From NCBI GenBank assembly GCA_024742695.1, contig JANSXY010000017.1, positions 16,444-80,443 on the forward strand: DNA of 64,000 nt, given 5' to 3'. A program made the position numbers and the translations under genes. This document shows, in pieces, positions 53,841-62,889 of this stretch. Every line of letters begins with the position of its first letter. The first letter of the stretch is position 1. Origin of the DNA: Paracoccaceae bacterium. Lineage in GTDB: Bacteria > Pseudomonadota > Alphaproteobacteria > Rhodobacterales > Rhodobacteraceae. The notes below the pieces were generated by a model. That model did not search any database. It was not told the DNA's origin and was given only the letters and a program-made list of their open reading frames with translations.

Positions 53841-55855
53841 GCGGCAACCCTCCTGACGGTCTCGGCGCGGGGCACCTCCGCAGAGCGGATGAGGGTGGCA
53901 ACGTCGACGATGAGAGCAACGCGGCCATCGCCGAGGATCGTTGCCCCGCCGAGGCCGGGCAGCCCGCTGTGGAAGCTGCTGAGGCTCTTGATCACGGTTT
54001 GACCCTGTCCGAGGATGTCGTCCACGACGAGCCCGACCCGCGTACCGTCCACACGTACAACGACAACCCTTCGGCGCGCCTGGGGATCGCCCGGCTGGCA
54101 GAACAGCTTTTCAAGTTCGAGAAAGGGCACCATTTCGTTGCGAATTTCCAGCAGCGACCGACCGCTTCTGCGGGCGCCTGCGTTATCACCGAGTTCAACG
54201 CATTCCTCGACGGACGACAGCGGAATGACGTAGACTTGCGGGCCAAGCTTGACGCGCAGGCCATCGATGATCGCCATCGTCACAGGTAGGCGCAGCGTGA
54301 TCCGGGACCCGCGCCCGTTGCGCGACAAGACGTCGATGGTGCCGCCGAGGGCGTCGATCGTGGTCTTGACCGCGTCCATACCGACACCACGCCCCGAAAC
54401 CGCTGACACGACCGCCGCCGTCGAGAAGCCTGGCTCGAAAATCAAATGGTGCAGTTCACGTTCCGAATGTACCGCATCTGCCGCGATGAGGCCGCGTTCG
54501 ATCGCGCGGTTACGGATCGCCTCCGTGTTCAGACCGCGACCGTTGTCCTCAATGGAGACGAGGATCTCGCCGCCTTCCTGTCGTGCCGACAGGCGCACGG
54601 TGCCGGTGCGTGGTTTCCCGGCAGCCTCGCGTTCGTCTGCCGTTTCGAGGCCATGGTCGATCGAGTTGCGGATCATGTGGACGAGTGGGTCACCAATCCG
54701 GTCGATGACGTTCTTGTCCACTTCCGTCTCGCCGCCTTCGGTGACCAAGTGCACCTCCTTGCCAAGTTCGGCGGCGAGATCCCGGACGACCCGCTTGAAC
54801 TTTGCGAAGACATTCTCGATTGGCAGCATCCGTATCGACAGCGTTGCATCACGCAACCCTATGACAAGGCGTGCCATTTCCTCGACAACGCTTTCCAGAG
54901 CCGGGTCGTCGAAACGCTGCGCGACGGCATCGAGCCGGGCCTGCGCGATCACAAGTTCGCCCAGAGAATCCATCATATCGTCAAGGCGGCTGGAGGTGAC
55001 CCGGATACTGTCCGACTTGGCTTCCTTTCGGGGCGTCGGGCCCGGTGCGGCGGGCGCATCCGCCCGCGCCAGACGCGCTGCCGGAACCGGCGCGACGGGC
55101 AAGGCCGCCTCCGCCTCTGCCGCTACCGGGGCTGGTGCGGTCTCGGCGATCACCAGGTCGGCGTCGTCGGCGAAGATAAAGACCTCCTCGATGGCGGCGC
55201 GGGAGCTTTGCGTTCGCAGCGTGACCTGCCAACCAAGTAGAGCCTCGGTCGGATCAAGCTCGTCAAGCCTCGGGATCGCTGTGGTGTCATAGTGGATCGC
55301 CGTCGTGCCGAGTTCGCCAAGCTCCGCCATGAGAAGGTCCGGTCGCATCCCGTTACGGAGGGCGTTCGCATCGGGTCGGAATTCTATGGAATAGCTGCGC
55401 TCGGTCGACTCTGGCTCTGGCAAGGCCTCCTCTTCGACCAAGGGCTTGACCGCCTGGGCGTCGGGCGCCGCCGCAGTCAGAGCCGACAGGGCCGCGATCA
55501 TGTTCGCGATGCGCTCCGACGCGAGTAGGTCTTCGCTGACCGGGCCATCCCCGCCGAGGGCGATGAATTCGCACATCACGTCGCGGGCCGCGAGGCATAG
55601 ATCGATCAGTGGCGGGTCCACCCGAAGCTGTCCCGACCGGACAAGATCGAAGGCCGACTCGAAATGATGCGTGAACCTGGACAGGCATGTGTAGCCGAAC
55701 ATCCCGCCCGAACCCTTGACGGTGTGCAGCCCGCGGAAAATCTCGTCGACCAAAGCGGGGTCGGTCCCGTCTTCCAGGGCAAGAATGGAGTTCTCGAGGC
55801 CGGCAAGGATTTCGCCGGCTTCCTGCACGAAGGCTTCGATGGCTTGCTGTAGCAT
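53837..55855 (-). CDS. cheA: Chemotaxis histidine kinase CheA
   Basis: A 672-residue protein from ATG 55855. Hpt domain with His44 in GLHTVKGSGG. A second segment (P2-like) lies around 160-240, then an Ala/Pro linker, a dimerisation part, the kinase N box (MIRNSIDHGLE), G boxes (DNGRG; SGRGVGMDAVK) and a C-terminal CheW-like domain (RVALIVDVATLI). It phosphorylates CheY and CheB. It follows cheY by 4 bases. Confidence 0.96.
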   Translation of the reverse strand: MLQQAIEAFVQEAGEILAGLENSILALEDGTDPALVDEIFRGLHTVKGSGGMFGYTCLSRFTHHFESAFDLVRSGQLRVDPPLIDLCLAARDVMCEFIALGGDGPVSEDLLASERIANMIAALSALTAAAPDAQAVKPLVEEEALPEPESTERSYSIEFRPDANALRNGMRPDLLMAELGELGTTAIHYDTTAIPRLDELDPTEALLGWQVTLRTQSSRAAIEEVFIFADDADLVIAETAPAPVAAEAEAALPVAPVPAARLARADAPAAPGPTPRKEAKSDSIRVTSSRLDDMMDSLGELVIAQARLDAVAQRFDDPALESVVEEMARLVIGLRDATLSIRMLPIENVFAKFKRVVRDLAAELGKEVHLVTEGGETEVDKNVIDRIGDPLVHMIRNSIDHGLETADEREAAGKPRTGTVRLSARQEGGEILVSIEDNGRGLNTEAIRNRAIERGLIAADAVHSERELHHLIFEPGFSTAAVVSAVSGRGVGMDAVKTTIDALGGTIDVLSRNGRGSRITLRLPVTMAIIDGLRVKLGPQVYVIPLSSVEECVELGDNAGARRSGRSLLEIRNEMVPFLELEKLFCQPGDPQARRRVVVVRVDGTRVGLVVDDILGQGQTVIKSLSSFHSGLPGLGGATILGDGRVALIVDVATLIRSAEVPRAETVRRVAA

Positions 55856-55859
55856 CGCC

Positions 55860-56225
55860 CTACCCCAGAAGCTTGCGCGTGACGGCAATCAGCTTGTCGG
55901 CATCGAAGGGCTTGTTCAGCCAGCCGGTCGCGCCGGCAGCCTTGCCCTTCTCCTTCATCTCAGGAGCGGATTCGGTCGTAAGCATCACGATCGGAATGCC
56001 GGAACCGGCGGCTTCGGCGCGCGCCTTGGTGATGAAGGTTATGCCGTCCATCACGGGCATGTTCAGGTCGGTGAAGACCAAGTCGGGGCGTTCAGCACGC
56101 AGCTTGTCCAACCCGTCCTGCCCGTTCTCGGCGCAGACAACCCGAAAACCTTCCGGTTCGAGAGTGAAGGTAACCATGTCCCGGATCGGCTTGCTATCAT
56201 CGACCGAAAGGATTGTCTTGGTCAT
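55860..56225 (-). CDS. cheY: Chemotaxis response regulator CheY
   Basis: A 121-residue receiver protein: acidic pair D9-D10, phosphorylation site D53 (FTDLNMPVMDG), the conserved Thr (MLTTES) and Lys in LNKPFD. It should control the flagellar switch after phosphorylation. The start overlaps the STAS gene stop by 4 bases. Confidence 0.95.
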   Translation of the reverse strand: MTKTILSVDDSKPIRDMVTFTLEPEGFRVVCAENGQDGLDKLRAERPDLVFTDLNMPVMDGITFITKARAEAAGSGIPIVMLTTESAPEMKEKGKAAGATGWLNKPFDADKLIAVTRKLLG

Positions 56226-56521
56226 CTTTCCTCACCTTGCTGTGGTCTCTGTGCGGCCCTCGCCAATTCGGCGGCAGCCTTCTCTCCAAACGCGACGTCG
56301 TGACCACGATCGCGGGCTTCACGGACAGCTGCAAAGAAGACTTGAAGGGCTGGTTGCGTAGGCCTTTCTCCGGCGATCTCGATGTCGACGGTTGCTTTTG
56401 GCGCGTGATCCAAAAGCCCCAACAGGCGCTCCCGCTCGGCAATTGCGCCGGCCAGATCTAGATCACCACAGATCTCGATTAGGGTCGCGTTCGAAGCCAT
56501 CGGCATGATCCTCATCTCCAT
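56222..56521 (-). CDS. STAS-domain protein, first gene of che operon
   Basis: A 99-residue protein; internal starts at 56506 or 56500 have better ribosome-site spacing. The fold pattern of STAS domains (SNATLIEICGDLDLAGAIAERERLLGLL, then ATVDIEIAG and LQVFFAAVREARDRG) is visible. The usual phosphorylatable Ser/Thr after the central Asp is GERPTQ-like and uncertain. The protein may bind a regulator or CheA input. It is placed first in the che operon and coupled to cheY. Confidence 0.78.
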   Translation of the reverse strand: MEMRIMPMASNATLIEICGDLDLAGAIAERERLLGLLDHAPKATVDIEIAGERPTQPALQVFFAAVREARDRGHDVAFGEKAAAELARAAQRPQQGEER

Positions 56522-56548
56522 GCATGAGAACGCTAGGCTCGGATCGGT

Positions 56549-56569
56549 AAATCAATCCTGAATTGATTT
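56549..56569. promoter_or_regulatory. Inverted repeat in the divergent che promoter
   Basis: Perfect 8-bp arms AAATCAAT and ATTGATTT around CCTGA, 28 bases upstream of the STAS start. It may be an operator for the che operon or its divergent neighbour. Confidence 0.5.
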
Positions 56570-56598
56570 TGTCTAATAGGCACAACCTGAGACAAAAT
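56566..56598. promoter_or_regulatory. Second, overlapping inverted repeat in the divergent promoter
   Basis: Arms ATTTTGTCT (56566-56574) and AGACAAAAT (56590-56598) with a 15-base spacer. It shares the first bases with the previous repeat, so two regulators or two states may compete. Confidence 0.45.
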
Positions 56599-56659
56599 TC
56601 TTCACCCTATGGTAATTGATGCATGGCGAAGATCCCGCCAATGGAGAGGGGAGCAGCGC

Positions 56660-58312
56660 ATGGTGAGCGTGGCAGTGAAAAGGGCGGACGGCCAGTTCGC
56701 GGACCCGGTGCCGGAAAATCGGCGCGACCCTATGTCGGTCGCCAATGAGGCACTGGTTGTCTTTAGCGAGATCACAGACTGCCTGTCTGGATTGCGCGGC
56801 ATGCAGGTCAGGATGAACGAAGATCTGGACGCTTATCGCGCTCTCGTGGACGCCTGCATACAGGCAACGGCAGCCTTCGACGAATTAGCAACCGGAACCG
56901 CCGCGACACGCGCGGCGCTTCGGCCCTTTCACGACCCTGAAGAGGTCCGGAAGGTTGCCGCAGAGGCGCAACTGACACGTCAGTATCTCCAATCGATCGC
57001 ACGCACGGGGCGCGCGCTTTCAGCTATTTCAAGTTTGTCGCGAACGACGGCGGCATCCTTCGGCGTGACGGCGCTAAACTCCTACCTTGACGACCTGTCG
57101 ATGATTTCAGCTCGGATACAAGGCGGGTCACAGACCGTAGCCGATCACCTTCGGCTCGTCTTCGAATGTCGCAAGCTCACACAGAACAGTCTGGCGCTCG
57201 TTCAGCGTTCGCTTGATGCGATCGCAACAAACGTATCGGCCGCGCAGGAGGAACTTGTGGGCCTCGAGGCGAGGGAACGCGACGCGGCGATGATCATGTC
57301 ACGCAAAGGCGACGACATCAAAGCGGCCAGCCGTCAGCAGATCAAGGGCTTCGTGACGGCCATTCAGTTCGCGGACCGTTTGGCCCAAAGGCTCGATCAT
57401 CTCGGGACGATCCTCGAACATGACGACCCGCATATTCGAGCCTTGGCGCGCGCCCAGGCACATTCGATCTCCGGCGCGATGCGCGTCACGGCCACACAGA
57501 CCCGATCCTGCATGGACGCCATTGCCTCGCTCAGTGAGGACGGAAGCCGGTTGTTTCTCGCCGGCACCATCGCCGATACGATACAGGAAAGCCTGTTCAA
57601 GCGTGATCAGGCAGCGCAGCGTGTGGCGCAGGGCATGAACGCGCTTGATTCGAACATCCGTGGAACCCGCACACTTATCGATCGCACAATGGACGCCCAT
57701 GAAAAGGTTGAGAACCACTTCGGTATTTTGGCGGTCTCCTCGAAGCAGGTGGCGACCACGGCCATCAATTCTGTGCTTCTGGTCTCGCGGGGCGGCCCGG
57801 CCCAGGGCGCGCTTACGGCTCTTTCGGCCGAAGTCCGCCTTACCGCAACGCAGTGCCTGGCCGCCGTCGGTGGCTGTCAGGCAGCCTTGAATGTGCTTGT
57901 TGAGCTTACGACCCACAGTCAAGCAGAGATAGTGAAACAGGCCGACTGCCTTTCGGAGGCCGTTGTGCGGTTCCGCAAGGAGATCGCGGCCTCGAAGACA
58001 CGGCTTGACGAGCTAAACGCGCTTTCTGCGCGAGCCGGCGAGCGGATAGACACCATGCTGTCGGTCGTAGCGTCGGTGACGGATGGGGTGCAGCGCGTCC
58101 TTGACCTTGCGGATTCGATCGACGCCATCGCCGAAGACCTCGACATAGCCGCCCCGGACAACAGTGCGCCGGATCCTGCGATTCTCGCCTCGATCTGGGA
58201 CATCTACACCATGGACGAAGAACGCAGCGTTCATGCCGAGGTCTTTGCTGATTTCGGCGTGACGGCGCCGCAGGCAGTCACGTCAGACCTCGATGACGAT
58301 TTCCTTTTGTGA
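56660..58312 (+). CDS. Soluble MCP-like coiled-coil protein
   Basis: A 550-residue protein with GGGGAG before ATG 56660. It is almost wholly helical, without membrane segments. The C-terminal third shows a degenerate receptor hairpin (AINSVLLVSRGGPAQGALTALSAEVRLTATQ) where an MCP would have NAAIEAARAG. QFADRLAQRLDHLGTIL occurs earlier and is found in chemotaxis-linked coiled-coil proteins. It is transcribed away from the che operon and just before the BLUF gene, suggesting it may couple light input to the che array. Confidence 0.75.
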   Translation: MVSVAVKRADGQFADPVPENRRDPMSVANEALVVFSEITDCLSGLRGMQVRMNEDLDAYRALVDACIQATAAFDELATGTAATRAALRPFHDPEEVRKVAAEAQLTRQYLQSIARTGRALSAISSLSRTTAASFGVTALNSYLDDLSMISARIQGGSQTVADHLRLVFECRKLTQNSLALVQRSLDAIATNVSAAQEELVGLEARERDAAMIMSRKGDDIKAASRQQIKGFVTAIQFADRLAQRLDHLGTILEHDDPHIRALARAQAHSISGAMRVTATQTRSCMDAIASLSEDGSRLFLAGTIADTIQESLFKRDQAAQRVAQGMNALDSNIRGTRTLIDRTMDAHEKVENHFGILAVSSKQVATTAINSVLLVSRGGPAQGALTALSAEVRLTATQCLAAVGGCQAALNVLVELTTHSQAEIVKQADCLSEAVVRFRKEIAASKTRLDELNALSARAGERIDTMLSVVASVTDGVQRVLDLADSIDAIAEDLDIAAPDNSAPDPAILASIWDIYTMDEERSVHAEVFADFGVTAPQAVTSDLDDDFLL

Positions 58313-58328
58313 CGGATAGGAGATACGA

Positions 58329-58754
58329 ATGGCCCTTCATCGATTGATCTACTGCTCGCGCGCGCGAAACCTCGACGAGACCGCAATCCGACAGATTCTT
58401 GATGCTTGCGAACGCAACAACCCCAAGGACTACATCAGCGGGATGCTATTGTTTACCAGCGACTTCTTCGTGCAGCTCTTGGAAGGCAGTCGGAGCGCAA
58501 TCAGCCAGCGGTTCCTGAAGATCGCGATCGACCCTCGTCACGCAGACGTCGAGATTCTCTCGAGCAACGTAAGCGACGTGCGGATTTTCGATCGCTGGAG
58601 CATGCACTACGTTGCGGTCGCGAGCGCGTCCGACGCGAGCCTGCGCCGGTTCAGCAGCAACGGCACATTTGATCCCTATCGCATGACGCCGAGCGCCATA
58701 GAGCAACTTTGCATCGATCGTTCGGTACAGGCGGCGCAGGAGATGCTGAAGTAG
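58329..58754 (+). CDS. BLUF-domain blue-light receptor
   Basis: A 141-residue protein. The flavin-binding residues of BLUF are all present: Tyr8 in LIYCSRA, Asn31, Gln49 in FFVQLLEGS, and Trp90-x-Met92. The family senses blue light through FAD. The C-terminal 45 residues form helices that may bind a partner. It starts 16 bases after the coiled-coil gene stop, making a two-gene unit beside the chemotaxis operon. Confidence 0.93.
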   Translation: MALHRLIYCSRARNLDETAIRQILDACERNNPKDYISGMLLFTSDFFVQLLEGSRSAISQRFLKIAIDPRHADVEILSSNVSDVRIFDRWSMHYVAVASASDASLRRFSSNGTFDPYRMTPSAIEQLCIDRSVQAAQEMLK

Positions 58755-58758
58755 CTTT

Positions 58759-58970
58759 TCACTCCCGGCCGGATCCGACATCGAGCATTGTATGTGTACG
58801 GGTCTGCGCGATCTCGGTGATCCGTTGCTTCAAAGCCGCCTTCGAGCGGCGCCTGCCCCGATAGTGGTAGCTCGACCGTTCGGCCCGGAGCAATGCGCAG
58901 ATCCGCCGGATGCTGACCTTCCAGATGGTCCGAACCTCATCGACGAGATGGCGCCACCGCGCATGGTGGT
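58759..58970 (-). pseudogene. IS3-family orfB fragment
   Basis: The minus strand reads RWRHLVDEVRTIWKVSIRR, then CALLRAERSSYHYRGRRRSKAALKQRITEIAQTRT and a foreign end (MLDVGSGRE). The CALLxxxRSSYHYR segment is typical of the N-terminal part of IS3 OrfB. The catalytic core is missing, and there is no start or partner orfA. It lies just after the BLUF gene. Confidence 0.7.
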
Positions 58971-59125
58971 CTTATCCCGTTTCTCTCAAGCGTCTGTTCA
59001 TATCTCGCCCCAGCATCGGGGTGCCAGCAACATATCATTGAGGCCCGCCCAAGCCGCCCGTCGGCATTCGAACTTGAGCGTCCTAGGCACAGCTGGGTGG
59101 GGGTGCTGGTGGGATGGATCTGTAC

Positions 59126-59494
59126 TCAGCCCTGTCGGAAACTGATGCCGCAGTTCTTCTGGATGCTGGCCTTCTCGATCGCTTCCATCTCCCCCTTGAG
59201 CCGGGCGAGTTCGGCTGCATTCTCTTTGTTGCCACCGATGAAGAACAGAGCAGGCCAGAACAGGACGAGCGACACGCCGGTTGCAACCGCGTCGTTCTGT
59301 GCGTTCTTGTCCTGTACGCCGGCGATCTGTGCTGCCCTGGCGGACACCCTCGCGCCTTCTTCCCCGAGCTGACGACAGGAGTAGTTCTGGTACTGCAGCG
59401 GAGAAATATAGGTCGACTGGATGTTCTCGCTTTTGTCGGCGCAGGCCGAAAGCGTCATCGCAGACATGAGGGCGACAGATATCGTGTTTCGCAC
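59126..59494 (-). CDS. Small lipoprotein, Rhodobacterales type
   Basis: A 122-residue protein starting at GTG 59494 with AAGGAT before it. The signal ends in a lipobox (LSAC). The mature part has SPLQYQNYSCRQLGEEG, a hydrophobic helix (GVSLVLFWPALFFIGG) and ELARLKGEMEAIEKASIQKNC. Similar lipoproteins are common in Rhodobacterales. The two later cysteines may pair. Function unknown. Confidence 0.8.
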   Translation of the reverse strand: MRNTISVALMSAMTLSACADKSENIQSTYISPLQYQNYSCRQLGEEGARVSARAAQIAGVQDKNAQNDAVATGVSLVLFWPALFFIGGNKENAAELARLKGEMEAIEKASIQKNCGISFRQG

Positions 59495-59677
59495 GGTCGA
59501 TCCTTGTGTTTGTTAGCGGTTGTCTGAGCGGCAGTGGTTTGCCTCTTGGGTTGATGGCTGCAAAGTGTGAACTTCCGATAAATTGTACCGACAGTGGAGG
59601 CGCAGCTTTGCTGGGGCGTCTGCACACAGATCTGGTGAATCGGGCGCGGCGGGGAGTGTCCGCCATCTCAGCACCAC

Positions 59678-59781
59678 TTGTCGACAATGTCGCTTGCGCG
59701 CGCGTCGCATTAACGTGCGAATAGATAATAGGGGGACGTTTGTTTGTTTCTGTTCGCACGCGCAAGCGACATTGTCGACAA
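59678..59781. repeat. 23-bp perfect inverted repeat
   Basis: Bases 59678-59700 and 59759-59781 are exact reverse complements; each arm contains the palindrome TTGTCGACAA. An inner near-perfect repeat (59714-59724 with 59750-59760, one mismatch) extends the structure. It lies just beyond the DUF3987 gene stop. The surrounding 290-base gap holds no gene. It could be a recombination or binding site of the mobile element, or a remnant boundary. Confidence 0.7.
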
Positions 59782-59784
59782 ATC

Positions 59785-62250
59785 TCACGCTTCCGTCTTC
59801 CGCAGTTCTTCAAGCGTCTCACGAACCTCCCTTCGGCGCGTGGCTTCCTGCGTTGCCCGATCCGCAAACTTCGCGTGAACGCCAGGATTGACGATCCAGC
59901 GGGGCGGTGACGAGGGCCGTGGGCCGGGCACCTGTTCCAGCCAGCCCAGCGCCGCCAGTTGTTCGAAGACCGTTCGGATGTCGCGTTCATTCAGTTTGCG
60001 CATCGCACGGACGCTGCGCTGCACGTCGCGGTTCGTCACTTCTTCCTTGCCATGCGCCAGGATGTGCCCGGCGAGCGCGATCAGGCGGTCGTGGTCGTCC
60101 GACAGCGCCAGGACGCCCGAGTAGAACGCGAGCGCGTGCCGGAACAGGAACCGGTGCAGGAAGTCGGCGACGCGCTGCGCGGTCTTTCCGTCGATGATGC
60201 CTGGCAGGGTATAGGTATCGGCGTTTTCGATGCAGTGCCAAACGAGGCACAGCCGGGCGAAGAGGCCGTCGTACTTCCCGACATGGGCCGCCAGCTTGCC
60301 GTTGATCTGTTCCAGCGACCGGAGTTCCAGGTGCCTGGCCTCCAGATCCCGCCGGACTTGTTGCGCCGCGCTGTCGAACTGGACCATCGTGCCGGTGCCG
60401 ATGTTCAGGTCCAGCCCCTCCTGCGGTGGCCGCGTCTTGCGCAGCTTCCGGATCAATTGGTCGTAGTCCGCCACGACATCCGGCATCGGGGCATCTGCGC
60501 CAAGTACGGCCGGACGCAGGATGATCGGGAAAAGCCGCTGCAGCAGCCCATCGTCCAGCGCATCGTCGGCGACACGGCGGATCGGTTCGGGCTGGATGCC
60601 GCCCAGCAAGCTGACCGAGGCGTTGTCGATCAGCACTGCCCCGCGCCCGACGCGGTTCAGGGCATAGTCCCCGCCGTTCCAGGTCTGCAGCCAGAATGCC
60701 CTGTCCGCTGCGGCGGCCTTGCCGCCGTTGTACTTGTCCATGGCCCCGAAGAACCCTGACAATTCGTCCTGGACCATCAAGACCCCCCACGGCGACCCAA
60801 CCAGTACCTGCTGCGCCGCCTCGATGGTGGCATCCTCGATCCGCAACCGGCGCTGAGGCGGCTCTTCACGTCCCTTTCGTGCCTCCTTGTCGAGCTTCTT
60901 GAACTCCAACAGTTCCGCCTGCCAGTCCCGGAACATCTCCGTATCCAGGCGGCGGAGCGGGGCGGTTGCCGCGGAAATGATCGGTGTCTTCTTGGTCGAA
61001 GGCAGGCCGACTAGCGCAGCCCAAAGCCGCGCACTTTCGTTCCAGTTGTCGTCATGGACCTTGACGCGGATCTGCACCTCGTCGGGGATCGCGGCTGCGC
61101 AGGCGACGAGGCAGGCCACGGCAATGCCGCCGGGATCGGCGCCCATCAGTTCCCCCTGTATTCGCGAAAAGCGCTCTACAAGCGGCGGTAGAAGCCCAGT
61201 CGGCAGCTTTGGCGGCGCGAAACTGCCCCACAAGTCGACCGGATCGGTGATGTCGGCGGCCATGCGCGCCTTGGCCTCTTCCGCGCGATACTTTTCAAAG
61301 CCGGACTGGATCGCGGCCTCGACGTTGGCATCCCAGACCGGGCAATGGTGCTGCACGAAACCTTGGACGAAGCGTTCCAAACAGCCTTGTGCGGCAAGGC
61401 TGGCCGCAACGCGCACGATGCTGTCGTGCTTCCTGCCGTCGATGGCCATGCCCGCGATCAAGGCGGCGTAGTCTTCGCGGGTCTTGGGCTGGATCCCCGC
61501 TGCGTCGAAGTTGAACCAGCCGCTCCCGGTTTGTCTGGCTTTCGATCCAGGCTCGCCCGAGGCGGAGCGCAATTGGTCGAGCGCATCGTCAAGCTCGATT
61601 TCGGCCTCTTCGCGTAGGGCGAGGATCCGCGCCATCCGCGGCTCGGACTTGCGGTGCCAGGAACCGGGCCAGCGGATCGGATGTACGGGCGGGATGTTGG
61701 TTGCGTCGCCGCCGACGATCAGCGTTGCCAACCGCCGGGCTTCCTTCAGGGTCGCATGGTCTTCGTCGGTCGTGGTCGGTTCCGTCAGCCGCCAGTGCAG
61801 GTGCAGCTTGTCCTGTACCTCGTTGGTAGATGGATCAGTCCAACGTCCGCCGGACGAGACCACCAGGGTCGCCGGGCCCAATATGCTCTCCAGACGTTCC
61901 CGCGAGGCGGAAGGCGCGGCATCGCACTCGACCGACAGCGCCAATCCCTCTGCCACGTTGGCCTGCTTCGCGCTTTCAGCCGATTTGAAGGTGACAACTG
62001 GCGGGCAGAAGACGATCGGCCGTTCGGCGCGTCCGCAGCGGGTCGCGAGCTCGGTCGCAGCGTCGATGACCGGATCGAGGCCCGCACCGTTGATGGTCAC
62101 CGGGCGGATTCCGAAAGGTGGCTGTCCCTTGTCCGCGTCGTCAAATGCCCGAAGGCTGACAACGCCACCTTCGCTGGCATACCGGAAGAGCGCGTCCACG
62201 AAGCGTTCGATCTCGGCACGATCGGCTATCAGCGGATCAGAATGGAGCAT
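59785..62250 (-). CDS. DUF3987 primase/helicase-like protein of integrative element
   Basis: An 821-residue protein from ATG 62250 (GGAGG 7 bases before; an ATG at 62256 is too close to it). The N-terminal third has a primase-like pattern (LVVSSGGRW, LHLHWRLTEPTT, VHPIRWPGSWHRK). The rest matches DUF3987: LWAALVGLPSTKKTP (a loose P-loop-like turn), VQDELSGFFGAMDKYN, FWLQTWNGGDYALNR and LLGGIQPEPIRR. Such proteins replicate or control phage-like integrative elements. It ends just before the 23-bp inverted repeat. Confidence 0.9.
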   Translation of the reverse strand: MLHSDPLIADRAEIERFVDALFRYASEGGVVSLRAFDDADKGQPPFGIRPVTINGAGLDPVIDAATELATRCGRAERPIVFCPPVVTFKSAESAKQANVAEGLALSVECDAAPSASRERLESILGPATLVVSSGGRWTDPSTNEVQDKLHLHWRLTEPTTTDEDHATLKEARRLATLIVGGDATNIPPVHPIRWPGSWHRKSEPRMARILALREEAEIELDDALDQLRSASGEPGSKARQTGSGWFNFDAAGIQPKTREDYAALIAGMAIDGRKHDSIVRVAASLAAQGCLERFVQGFVQHHCPVWDANVEAAIQSGFEKYRAEEAKARMAADITDPVDLWGSFAPPKLPTGLLPPLVERFSRIQGELMGADPGGIAVACLVACAAAIPDEVQIRVKVHDDNWNESARLWAALVGLPSTKKTPIISAATAPLRRLDTEMFRDWQAELLEFKKLDKEARKGREEPPQRRLRIEDATIEAAQQVLVGSPWGVLMVQDELSGFFGAMDKYNGGKAAAADRAFWLQTWNGGDYALNRVGRGAVLIDNASVSLLGGIQPEPIRRVADDALDDGLLQRLFPIILRPAVLGADAPMPDVVADYDQLIRKLRKTRPPQEGLDLNIGTGTMVQFDSAAQQVRRDLEARHLELRSLEQINGKLAAHVGKYDGLFARLCLVWHCIENADTYTLPGIIDGKTAQRVADFLHRFLFRHALAFYSGVLALSDDHDRLIALAGHILAHGKEEVTNRDVQRSVRAMRKLNERDIRTVFEQLAALGWLEQVPGPRPSSPPRWIVNPGVHAKFADRATQEATRRREVRETLEELRKTEA

Positions 62251-62431
62251 CGTCATTCCTCCGCAGGCGTTTCCAACAGGCCGGCGCCAAGATGATCACG
62301 TCGGTCTTCTGGGCAATGGCGATCGTGCGAGCAGCGTCAGACGCTTCTGCGTGGGTTTGTACTTGCGCGAGGCACGGGCCGTCGGGGCGGCCTTGGAAAG
62401 CGGCGTAGATGTCGAAGGTCTGAGGTTTCAT
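62237..62431 (-). CDS. Small element protein, unknown function
   Basis: A 64-residue protein with GGGAGG before ATG 62431, overlapping the DUF3987 start. [33 protein letters not shown] is a compact alpha/beta pattern. It is part of a string of tiny coupled genes on the minus strand. Confidence 0.68.
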   Translation of the reverse strand: MKPQTFDIYAAFQGRPDGPCLAQVQTHAEASDAARTIAIAQKTDVIILAPACWKRLRRNDDAPF

Positions 62432-62435
62432 CCGG

Positions 62436-62534
62436 TCAACCTCCCCACACCAGGACAGCCAGCGCCTGCGCCTGCGCCTCGGTCAGCCGGAAGCGCGACA
62501 TCAGGAAGCGAATGCGAAGATCGAAGGCGGTCAT
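62436..62534 (-). CDS. 32-residue peptide of the element
   Basis: A very short gene with a strong GGGAGG site before ATG 62534. TAFDLRIRFLMSRFRLTEAQ is followed by AQALAVLVWGG. The helical pattern and the conserved-looking start suggest a real small protein; its start overlaps the stop of the upstream gene. Confidence 0.6.
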   Translation of the reverse strand: MTAFDLRIRFLMSRFRLTEAQAQALAVLVWGG

Positions 62535-62809
62535 GTGGTACCTCCCCGGATGTGTTCGGGAAGGGCGTGCAGGGTTGCCAGTGCCAAGGGGTCAACGCGC
62601 CCGCACAAGGTGGCGCAGAGGCGCGTCAGGGCCTTGCGGGTCTGGCAGTAGTGCACCGACCTCCAGGGGCGCTCGGCGCCACCGTTCTTGCGCCGCTGCA
62701 GGATCCACTGGATGCCGTCTCGGCAAACGATGACGCGCCAGGTTGCGTTCAGCTGGGCGACGGTACCGACGTAGTCGTCGGCCGTTTCGTGATGACCGAA
62801 GGCGATCAT
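62531..62809 (-). CDS. Small element protein with paired Cys, unknown function
   Basis: A 92-residue protein from ATG 62809, with GAGGTG before it. TWRVIVCRDGIQWILQRRKNGGAERPWRSVHYCQTRKALTRLC is Arg-rich and mixed alpha/beta, so it may bind nucleic acid. It overlaps the next tiny gene by 4 bases. Confidence 0.7.
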   Translation of the reverse strand: MIAFGHHETADDYVGTVAQLNATWRVIVCRDGIQWILQRRKNGGAERPWRSVHYCQTRKALTRLCATLCGRVDPLALATLHALPEHIRGGTT

Positions 62810-62889
62810 GGCATCACCTCGAACATCTCCAGCGGGTCGTAGCTGCCCGCGCCCTCGACGCGGGCGAGAAGGTGGCCCCCATCCGTCAT
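62806..62889 (-). CDS. Possible 27-residue peptide
   Basis: ATG 62889 opens a frame (TDGGHLLARVEGAGSYDPLEM) whose stop overlaps the next start by 4 bases. The ribosome site is weak, so translation is uncertain. Confidence 0.4.
   Translation of the reverse strand: MTDGGHLLARVEGAGSYDPLEMFEVMP

Noticed and set aside
58792..59145. 117-codon plus-strand ORF after the BLUF gene
   Set aside because: The opposite strand carries a recognisable IS3 orfB fragment, so this frame is its shadow.
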